5,456 nucleotides of DNA from Bacteroidales bacterium. Its GTDB lineage: Bacteria; Bacteroidota; Bacteroidia; Bacteroidales; UBA7960. The stretch is taken from NCBI GenBank assembly GCA_003557965.1, contig PWND01000154.1, forward strand, positions 1 to 5,456, in the 5' to 3' direction. Positions 1 through 4,739 of the stretch are shown here, piece by piece. The translations under genes were made by a program, and so were the position numbers. Position 1 is the first letter of the stretch, and the number at the start of each line of letters is the position of its first letter. Under the pieces are notes generated by a model. It was not told where the DNA came from and did not search any database. It saw only the letters and a program-made list of their open reading frames with translations.

Positions 1-2
1 AT

Positions 3-266
3 CTAGCCTTGAGTTTCGGCTACGCAAAAATCAATCGGCTGCTTGGGCAGGTTGAATATTTGGTTGCCCGCCTCATGCTGCAATAACACATTACCAACTT
101 GTGGCCCGTTACCATGCCCAATTACCAGGTCGTACCCGCTTTTTATTAACGGTACTAAATGCTGACAGGTGTCATATACATTTTGTTCCTGCTCATCAAT
201 TGTTCCAACTTGATCACCTCTAAGAAGTGCGTTACCTCCAAATGCAATTACTGATAATTTTTTCAT
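3..266 (-). pseudogene. arcC: Carbamate kinase, N-terminal part, interrupted by in-frame TAG at codon 88
   Basis: This is the first 87 codons of a carbamate kinase, the cytosolic amino-acid-kinase-fold enzyme that makes ATP from carbamoyl phosphate and ADP (arginine deiminase and related pathways). Visible hallmarks are the N-terminal AFGGNAL at residues 8-14, GHGNGPQVG at 50-58, and PIDFCVAETQG at 77-87, which matches the family's PLDxCVAxTQG block. The ATG at 264-266 starts three residues before the first beta strand, as usual, and its leader is A-rich with no Shine-Dalgarno. Family members are about 310 residues and continue after TQG with Q/S-IGY. Here the next codon, at 3-5, is TAG, followed by AT (the first two bases of an Ile codon), as expected if CAG had mutated to TAG. 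The rest of the gene lies outside the window. A nonsense mutation, a sequencing error or readthrough are all possible; the family call itself is secure. Confidence 0.8.
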
Positions 267-340
267 ATAATTTCTGATTTTTTGTTATTTAATTATTTAC
301 TTAAAATATTTCAATTTTATAAAAATGTATTCATGTATTA

Positions 341-351
341 CTTAATTCTAA
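341..351 (-). repeat. Left copy of an 11-bp inverted repeat (TTAGAATTAAG on minus strand)
   Basis: Plus-strand CTTAATTCTAA here is the exact reverse complement of TTAGAATTAAG at 682-692. This copy lies about 75 nt upstream of the carbamate kinase ATG and reads towards it. It may mark a shared regulator site or similar initially transcribed sequences of the two divergent genes. At 11 bp in AT-rich DNA, coincidence cannot be excluded. Confidence 0.35.
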
Positions 352-380
352 GATGTATCTTTTACTTTGGTAAAAATAAA

Positions 381-512
381 AGCCTTTCGAAAATTTCCGA
401 AAATGAAATAATGATGGAAGCTAAATGCAAAAAAGGCTATAACTAATTTGGTATAGCAGATAAAGCTTCAAAAAATACCATCACTACCCAGTCGAAAAAT
501 TTCATAAAGGCT
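381..512. other. Nested inverted repeats: candidate structured RNA or small non-autonomous element
   Basis: Five perfect complementary pairs nest inside one another. AGCCTTT 381-387 pairs with AAAGGCT 506-512. AAATTT 391-396 pairs with AAATTT 497-502, across a 3x3 internal loop from the first pair. TGATGG 412-417 pairs with CCATCA 478-483. GAAGCT 417-422 pairs with AGCTTC 464-469, sharing base 417 with the previous pair. GCTATA 436-441 pairs with TATAGC 452-457, closing a 10-nt loop. A competing helix, TGGTAT 449-454 with ATACCA 475-480, would give an alternative fold. The outer arms form an imperfect terminal inverted repeat (13 of 16 positions), as in a MITE, but no target-site duplication is visible. 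It does not resemble SRP RNA or tmRNA. Whether it is transcribed is unknown, so strand is left open. Confidence 0.3.
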
Positions 513-576
513 AAAGTGTTTTGTTTTAAGTAATTATGAAAAACTCTGAAGTGCAAATCTATAAAATTTAAATTAA

Positions 577-604
577 AAACAGGCAAAATGTTTATTTTCT
601 GTTT
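577..604. repeat. AT-rich hairpin, terminator-like when read on the minus strand
   Basis: AAACAG (577-582) pairs with CTGTTT (599-604). Inside it AAAAT (585-589) pairs with ATTTT (594-598) around a GTTT tetraloop, with a 2-nt bulge (GC, 583-584). That gives 11 base pairs in total, few of them G-C. On the minus strand the stem is followed directly by a T-rich run, as in an intrinsic terminator, but no minus-strand gene is seen upstream of it. It could stop antisense transcription or be an incidental AT-rich fold. Confidence 0.3.
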
Positions 605-665
605 CATAAAAAAATCAAAAATGCTTGTTTCCCGGCATAAGAAATGCGATAACTTTTTATTTTAT

Positions 666-673
666 TAATTTTG
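666..673 (+). promoter_or_regulatory. Possible Bacteroidota -7 element (TAATTTTG) for the J-domain gene
   Basis: TAATTTTG matches the Bacteroidota consensus TAnnTTTG exactly and would start transcription around 680, giving a leader of roughly 65 nt before the TTG start at 746. No TTG lies at the expected 19-21 bp upstream; the nearest is at 625-627, 38 bp away. The match therefore rests on one element in AT-rich DNA. TTAGAATTAAG at 682-692 would lie at the very start of the transcript. Confidence 0.3.
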
Positions 674-681
674 TTATATGA

Positions 682-692
682 TTAGAATTAAG
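682..692 (+). repeat. Right copy of an 11-bp inverted repeat (TTAGAATTAAG)
   Basis: Exact TTAGAATTAAG, the partner of the inverted copy at 341-351. It lies 54 nt upstream of the J-domain gene start and just downstream of the candidate -7 element, so it may be part of the initially transcribed region. TTAGAAT also begins the leader motif before the DHOD-like gene, at 4705-4711. Confidence 0.35.
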
Positions 693-745
693 CTACGCTT
701 ATAATAAATAATAACAAACTTTAACTACAGAAAAACCCTTAACAT

Positions 746-1270
746 TTGGCTACTTATTACCAAATAATAGACATTAGCCAGAACGCATCTCAGGATGATA
801 TTAAAAAAGCTTTCCGGAAAAAAGCAAAAAGATTACATCCTGATGTCAATAAGTCCAAAGGAGCTAAAGAAAAGTTTCAACAGCTTAATGAAGCTTACCA
901 GGTACTAACAGACCCCAACAAAAGGCGGTTATATGACATTCGTCTTAGGCATGGGATTGTTGTTAAAAAAGTTTATTATCGCCCTGCTTCTACAAGGCCT
1001 GCATCCCCTGTGTATAAGGAAAGAGAAGCAAGATATGCTCAAAGAGAATCCGAAAGCTCGTCACCTTATGAAAAAATCGTTGACAGGGTTTTGTTTATTG
1101 TTTTATTAATAATTGGGTTATATGGCATTGGCTTTGGCATTTACAGAGTTTTTATAAATCCGCCGGATAATGATGATATTAACCCTGTTCATGGTTTAGT
1201 TTTAGGCCTGGTTTTTACAACGCTACTGTTATTTCTGAACTTATTTCTAAAGCAAGGAAAAAAGAAATAG
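746..1270 (+). CDS. Membrane-anchored J-domain (DnaJ-like) co-chaperone, TTG start
   Basis: This 174-residue protein has an N-terminal J domain at about residues 3-66 (YYQIIDIS...), with the HPD motif at 31-33 that stimulates the ATPase of Hsp70/DnaK and the conserved DPNKRRLYD at 56-64. A charged, Ser/Arg-rich linker (about 70-108) follows, then two hydrophobic segments, about 112-134 and 149-167, joined by a short polar loop (PPDNDDINP), and a basic KQGKKK tail. It has no Gly/Phe region, zinc-finger repeats or DnaJ C-terminal substrate domain, so it is not DnaJ itself. It probably recruits DnaK to the inner membrane with both termini in the cytoplasm; the client is unknown. The start is forced: an in-frame TAA at 740-742 leaves TTG at 746-748 as the only usual start codon before the J domain. 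No Shine-Dalgarno is visible. It ends with TAG and converges on the radical SAM gene. Confidence 0.88.
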   Translation: MATYYQIIDISQNASQDDIKKAFRKKAKRLHPDVNKSKGAKEKFQQLNEAYQVLTDPNKRRLYDIRLRHGIVVKKVYYRPASTRPASPVYKEREARYAQRESESSSPYEKIVDRVLFIVLLIIGLYGIGFGIYRVFINPPDNDDINPVHGLVLGLVFTTLLLFLNLFLKQGKKK

Positions 1271-1349
1271 AGCTGAAATGCTTGCTTCTCAAAGAGTGGG
1301 AATAATACATAAATTCTATAATTTTTGCTTTTACATTGCCTTTCGCAAG

Positions 1350-2687
1350 TTAAATTACATCTTTCCCTTTTCTGATAAGCCAAAGTGCTCCAACATTTTT
1401 ATAAAACTCCATAATTGGCAGGCTTGTGGGTAGTACAGCATTAAAAAAGTTATACTTTCTCAAGTCATGATCAATAATTTGAGATTCTACTTCCTTATAG
1501 TATTTAGTTCCGGGCATTGGGGTAAGAATTGTATATCCGGCATAGGCTACTTTATGAGAACTTGCATAATCAGCCATTGCCTTGAAATCTTCTAAAGTAT
1601 AATCTGTTGGTATTACATAATTTCCTCTTAGCATAATGCCGTTATTATGAAATAACTGTATTGCTTTGTCAATATAAGAAGCTGCTGAGTTTTTATTATA
1701 CTTGTTGAGTTCAGCTTCCTTATATGATTCAAAACCACAAATTACAACTTTAAGGCCATTCCTGGCAAGTTTTTCAATAAGTTTGGGATTGTTAACGGCT
1801 ACATCCGCCCTGATATCCATGATGTACTCTTTTTTGATTTTTTCTTCTTCAATTCTGCTAAACAGTTTATCAATAAAATCAACATCAACTATTGTGTTGG
1901 CGTCTGCAAACCTGACAATATCATAATCTATATGCTTTAATTCATCTACCAGGCTCTCAATACTTCTCATAAAATAATTGCCGTAGTTTTCATTCCATAT
2001 AGAACAAAAAGTACACTTAAAAGGACAACCAATAGATGAGTACAGGTATGTTGTTGGTGAAGGTGCATTAGGAACCCTGTATGCTTCGCGCCACTTTTCT
2101 ATCAATGACCTGTCAGGCATAAGAAAATTTTCATTAGTTATATCCCATGGTTTTTCTTTGCCTTTGGTTTTTTCAAACCTGCCATTTTCGTTTATATGTA
2201 TTCCAGGAATGGTTTTAAATGAGATATTGTTTTCTTTTGCTTTAATAATGTCAAGCATTTTTTGACCTGCATGTCCCTGTATTGCAATATCAATTGACTC
2301 ATCAAAGCAATCCTGAAGCCTTATTGTAACATATTGTCCTCCAATAACTGTTGTGATTTCAGGGTTGGTTTTTTTTACAGTCTTTAATATTGTAATTCCA
2401 TAATATAATTCACTTGTAATAACAGTTGTGCCAACAATGTCCGGCTTGTGTTTATTAATAAGGTTCTCAACAAGAGTTTCCAGCCCGGGGCTGTCAGGAT
2501 AAAGGTCGTACTCTGCTTTTGTATCAAATACAATTACTTCATAGTCTTTTATTGCTGCAGCTAAAGTTAGTAAGCCTAATGGAGGGCCTATAAGCTTTTT
2601 ATGAATAAAAGGTTTTGCTTCTTTTGGTGCATTTTTTAATATACCATTATATGGAGAGCGTGGAGTATTTATTAATAAAACTTTCAT
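1350..2687 (-). CDS. B12-binding-domain radical SAM protein, substrate unknown
   Basis: This 445-residue protein has the two-domain layout of cobalamin-binding radical SAM enzymes. The N-terminal Rossmann-like B12-binding-type domain (about 1-150) shows KVLLINTPR at 2-10, LIGPPLGLLTLAAAI at 32-46, DIVGTTVITS at 83-92 and VIGGQYVT at 114-121. It lacks DxHxxG, so bound cobalamin would not have the usual histidine ligand, as in many family members. The radical SAM domain carries the iron-sulfur motif CPFKCTFC with C221, C225 and C228 (CX3CX2C). It continues with RFADANTIVD at 259-268, GFESYKEAELNKYNK at 318-332 and LTPMPGT at 388-394. Length is normal and the protein appears complete. Relatives include class B methyltransferases and ring-forming or rearranging enzymes such as the hopanoid and bacteriochlorophyll proteins, but nothing nearby identifies a substrate. 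The ATG at 2685-2687 begins directly at the first beta strand. A likely own promoter lies just upstream. Confidence 0.88.
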   Translation of the reverse strand: MKVLLINTPRSPYNGILKNAPKEAKPFIHKKLIGPPLGLLTLAAAIKDYEVIVFDTKAEYDLYPDSPGLETLVENLINKHKPDIVGTTVITSELYYGITILKTVKKTNPEITTVIGGQYVTIRLQDCFDESIDIAIQGHAGQKMLDIIKAKENNISFKTIPGIHINENGRFEKTKGKEKPWDITNENFLMPDRSLIEKWREAYRVPNAPSPTTYLYSSIGCPFKCTFCSIWNENYGNYFMRSIESLVDELKHIDYDIVRFADANTIVDVDFIDKLFSRIEEEKIKKEYIMDIRADVAVNNPKLIEKLARNGLKVVICGFESYKEAELNKYNKNSAASYIDKAIQLFHNNGIMLRGNYVIPTDYTLEDFKAMADYASSHKVAYAGYTILTPMPGTKYYKEVESQIIDHDLRKYNFFNAVLPTSLPIMEFYKNVGALWLIRKGKDVI

Positions 2688-2702
2688 CTTTACACTATAA
2701 CA

Positions 2703-2728
2703 TAAACATATCTATTACCAAATTTAAT
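2703..2728 (-). promoter_or_regulatory. Putative promoter/leader box of the radical SAM gene
   Basis: Read on the minus strand, TAAATTTG (2726 down to 2719) is an exact TAnnTTTG -7 element. It would place the transcript start near 2712, giving a leader of about 25 nt. A TTTG at 2754-2751 could be the -33 element, but its 24-bp spacing is longer than usual. The segment closely matches 4548-4574 upstream of the nucleoside kinase: the 11-mer TAAACATATCT (plus strand) is identical, ATTA follows in both, and CAAA[T/G]TTAAT closes both. Confidence 0.45.
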
Positions 2729-2810
2729 GCTTTAGGAAAATTATTTACAGCAAATGTGTTAAGCTCAAACCCTGCTATAAGCAATTTTCGAAAAGAGGTT
2801 TTATTGTAAA

Positions 2811-2999
2811 TCAGTTGCTTAACCCTTTCATGCAATCTTCACAGATACAGTCATTATATTTTGCTTTCAGAATTTCAAGTTGCTCCTTGCTTAGTTTGTA
2901 ATGCATGCACCAGCAATCAGTATTATGCACGCATTCAAAAGTACTTCCACAGGATGGACATATTTTTACTTTTGGGTTAATTGTTTTTTCAGCATTCAT
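2811..2999 (-). CDS. Small cysteine-rich CWC-family protein
   Basis: This 62-residue protein has eight cysteines at 14, 17, 23, 29, 31, 51, 53 and 56. They fall in the pattern CPSCGSTFEC, then DCWC, then DCICEDC, which is the signature of the cysteine-rich CWC family. The paired CxxC and CxC groups suggest zinc or another metal site; the family's molecular role is not established. No signal peptide or membrane segment is present, so it should be cytosolic. The ATG at 2997-2999 is preferred: it lies 4 nt after the TAA of the nucleoside kinase, so the two are almost surely co-transcribed and perhaps translationally coupled. An in-frame TTG at 3027-3029 would add ten residues and overlap the kinase by 26 bp, but those residues are not part of the conserved region. 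The downstream radical SAM gene is 123 bp away. Confidence 0.85.
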   Translation of the reverse strand: MNAEKTINPKVKICPSCGSTFECVHNTDCWCMHYKLSKEQLEILKAKYNDCICEDCMKGLSN

Positions 3000-3003
3000 A
3001 ATT

Positions 3004-4530
3004 TTAATATTTAAAACTACTTCCTCCAATAAATTCTCTTAGGATAGAAGTAGGAGGGATGTCATGAGGATCTATAGGATTAAATAACGTTAAAATCCTG
3101 TTTAGCTTTTTAACCTGTTCTTTTATATGTTCATTTTCTGCATTTTCCGGATTTAAAATTTTTGGTGCATAATGGGCAAATACAGCTATTTCATACATAA
3201 GTGCTGAATTAAAAATTGCATGTGCACTTTCCTGGTATGGGAATATGCTCGAATATTCATTTTTTATTACATCAGGCCATCTTTTTAATGTCTCATTAAA
3301 GTCGTACCCTCTGAAAAGATGGTCTCTGATTAACCTTCTTATTAGCCGGTGCTCAGACGTTGAAAATGGTAAATGGTCATGAATGTTTATGGTATTTAAT
3401 GCAGACACATATAAGCGATATGAATCAATATCCATAACATTACGCCATAGCTTGGGGTTTAATCCATGTATTCCTTCAACAATGATATATGTGTCGGGAG
3501 ATATTTGTGTTGCAGTTTTTTCCGGGATAGCACCTTTTCCGTCAAAATGATATTTTGGCATATAAACAGCTTTTCCCGATATCAAATTGTTAATGGTTTC
3601 TCTGAATAAATCAAGATCAAGCGCAGTAATTTGTTCAAAGTTCTGCATTTTTGTTTCCTCATCAAATGGTATTTTAGAATGTGGAAGATAATAGTTGTCG
3701 AGCGATATAATAATTGCTTTCTTTTTCAATACCTTAAGCTCTATATATAATCTGTTTGCAGAGGTAGTTTTGCCTGATGAGGTTGGGCCTGATAAAAATA
3801 TCACTCTTGGTTTTAACGGGTGGCTGACTATGTTGTCAGCTATTCTTCCTATTCTTTTCGCCTGGTAAGCTTCTGACACTTTAATCAATTCAGGTAGCTC
3901 ACCATTCAGTATTACTTCATTAAGCTCTGCAATGTTTGATATCCCAATACTTTTCATCGTTTCATCCGACTCATCAAACCGTTTTAGATACTTACTCAAC
4001 TCCAGCTTTTCCGGCATTATTCTCGAAAAGAAATCTGTGTCAGCAATTAAGAAAAAGCCTTTTTTAAATGCAAAGAACTTGAATTTAGCAAGGCTTTCAT
4101 AGTTTTCAAAAACATGATTTACAAATAATTCGCCATTGGAGTTCAGGTCTATAATTCTAAGACCGTCAACTTCCCGGTTATCTTGCTGTGAAGTGAGTAG
4201 GCTAATAATATCAGGCCTGTTTTGGTTTTCAAAATATCTTGATATCTTTTCTTTCGGCAGGACCTCTTGATTGAATTTTACTTTTTGCCTGATATTATTT
4301 TGAATAATATTTTTTATTTTATTTATTACATCAGGTTTTGGAGTGTAGTTTTGATAATATCCATATACACCTCCCGGGATACTGTATGCAATAATATAAT
4401 GTTTGTTGGGCAATACTTTTTTTGAAGCATCATTAAAAAAAACCAATAAAGGTTCTAGGAGTGTTCTGAATGAGTTGTCTGCGGCTTTGTTCAAAACGTC
4501 TGTTCTTTCACGATTTGTAATCTCTGTCAT
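3004..4530 (-). CDS. Uridine-kinase-like nucleoside kinase with degenerate ThrRS-like N-terminal domain
   Basis: This 508-residue protein belongs to the nucleoside kinases in which a threonyl-tRNA-synthetase-like region precedes a P-loop uridine-kinase domain. The kinase half shows Walker A GPTSSGKT at 248-255, SLDNYY at 276-281, MPKYHFDGKG at 324-333, VEGIHGLNP at 351-359, the basic RLIRRLIRD lid at 395-403 and the family ending PPTSILREFIGGSSFKY at 492-508. It probably phosphorylates uridine/cytidine or a related nucleoside in the cytosol; activity in this fused family is inferred. The N-terminal half keeps ISRYFENQNRPDIISLL (96-112), but where relatives have a GPLVPSTGY-like block it reads LFVNHVFENYESLAKF (135-150). 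Relatives are usually about 550 residues and begin with a TGS domain. Here an in-frame TAA at 4540-4542, four codons upstream of the ATG, rules out such an extension. It is the first gene of a unit with the CWC protein. Confidence 0.87.
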   Translation of the reverse strand: MTEITNRERTDVLNKAADNSFRTLLEPLLVFFNDASKKVLPNKHYIIAYSIPGGVYGYYQNYTPKPDVINKIKNIIQNNIRQKVKFNQEVLPKEKISRYFENQNRPDIISLLTSQQDNREVDGLRIIDLNSNGELFVNHVFENYESLAKFKFFAFKKGFFLIADTDFFSRIMPEKLELSKYLKRFDESDETMKSIGISNIAELNEVILNGELPELIKVSEAYQAKRIGRIADNIVSHPLKPRVIFLSGPTSSGKTTSANRLYIELKVLKKKAIIISLDNYYLPHSKIPFDEETKMQNFEQITALDLDLFRETINNLISGKAVYMPKYHFDGKGAIPEKTATQISPDTYIIVEGIHGLNPKLWRNVMDIDSYRLYVSALNTINIHDHLPFSTSEHRLIRRLIRDHLFRGYDFNETLKRWPDVIKNEYSSIFPYQESAHAIFNSALMYEIAVFAHYAPKILNPENAENEHIKEQVKKLNRILTLFNPIDPHDIPPTSILREFIGGSSFKY

Positions 4531-4547
4531 GAAAAATATTTATTAAT

Positions 4548-4574
4548 TAAACATATCTTATTATCAAAGTTAAT
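4548..4574 (-). promoter_or_regulatory. Putative promoter/leader box of the nucleoside kinase operon
   Basis: On the minus strand TAACTTTG (4572 down to 4565) matches TAnnTTTG exactly and would start transcription near 4558, about 28 nt before the ATG. No TTG sits at the expected -33 spacing. Downstream, at the predicted start of the transcript, it shares AGATATGTTTA with the radical SAM leader. Over the whole box the two differ by two substitutions and one 1-bp indel. Confidence 0.45.
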
Positions 4575-4649
4575 TTATTTTTGAAAACCATAAAAATATT
4601 AATAGCTACATAAAGTGTTTTTGTTTATAAAAGATTATTTCATTTTTTA

Positions 4650-4679
4650 TTGAATTATTAAAATGTATATTTATTTTTG
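4650..4679 (+). promoter_or_regulatory. Putative Bacteroidota-type promoter of the DHOD-like gene
   Basis: TTG at 4650-4652 and TATTTTTG at 4672-4679 are separated by 19 bp, matching the Bacteroidota housekeeping promoter layout (TTG at -33, TAnnTTTG at -7) in both sequence and spacing. Transcription would begin near 4686, giving a leader of about 54 nt that contains TTAGAATATGTTTA (4705-4718) and the A-rich run before the ATG. This is the best promoter match in the window, though the DNA is very AT-rich. Confidence 0.5.
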
Positions 4680-4739
4680 CGTTTAGTTATTTTTTCTTTA
4701 CTGGTTAGAATATGTTTAACAAATAAAAAAAATCCAAAT

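Larger units (their letters stand above)
267..745. other. 479-bp divergent intergenic region without a gene
   Basis: This very AT-rich stretch separates the carbamate kinase start (minus) from the J-domain gene start (plus). Both strands contain only tiny open frames, for example 26 codons at 588-668, with no recognisable product or start signal. It holds a nested series of inverted repeats at 381-512, a hairpin at 577-604, a -7-like promoter element at 666-673, and an 11-bp sequence present in opposite orientations at 341-351 and 682-692. A short AT hairpin also occurs at 360-375 (TTTTAC, loop TTTG, GTAAAA). No tRNA or rRNA is evident. Confidence 0.7.

Noticed and set aside
381..512. SRP RNA, tmRNA or 6S RNA identity for the nested repeats
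   Set aside because: The conserved SRP apical motif and a tmRNA tRNA-like end are not seen, and the AT-rich arms do not show a recognisable 6S pattern, so no known RNA family can be assigned.
588..668. 26-codon frame (starting MFIFCF) and an 11-codon frame at 411-446 in the intergenic region
   Set aside because: Both are too short, lack start-site signals and overlap the hairpin or the nested repeats; nothing supports translation.
1271..1349. Bidirectional terminator between the convergent J-domain and radical SAM genes
   Set aside because: Only weak pairings are present (TTGC/GCAA, CTC/GAG, and CTTGC 1281-1285 with GCAAG 1345-1349 across a 59-nt loop). None forms a convincing stem with a T tract.
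1189..1383. 64-codon open frame on the minus strand across the convergent junction
   Set aside because: It is antisense to the end of the J-domain gene and overlaps the end of the radical SAM gene. Its product is low-complexity and resembles no family.
1702..1926. 74-codon open frame on the plus strand
   Set aside because: It lies wholly antisense inside the radical SAM gene, whose protein is clearly conserved there; the Ser/Leu/Ile-rich product is a shadow translation.
2615..2809. 64-codon open frame on the plus strand covering the 2688-2810 gap
   Set aside because: Its first part is antisense to the radical SAM N-terminus, and the rest covers the gap that contains that gene's promoter box. 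It has no recognisable domain or start signal.
3021..3027. GGAGGAA on the minus strand as a Shine-Dalgarno for the CWC gene
   Set aside because: It lies about 21 nt before the ATG, too far to act normally, and is explained by the Gly-Gly codons of the kinase's conserved C-terminal IGGSSFKY.
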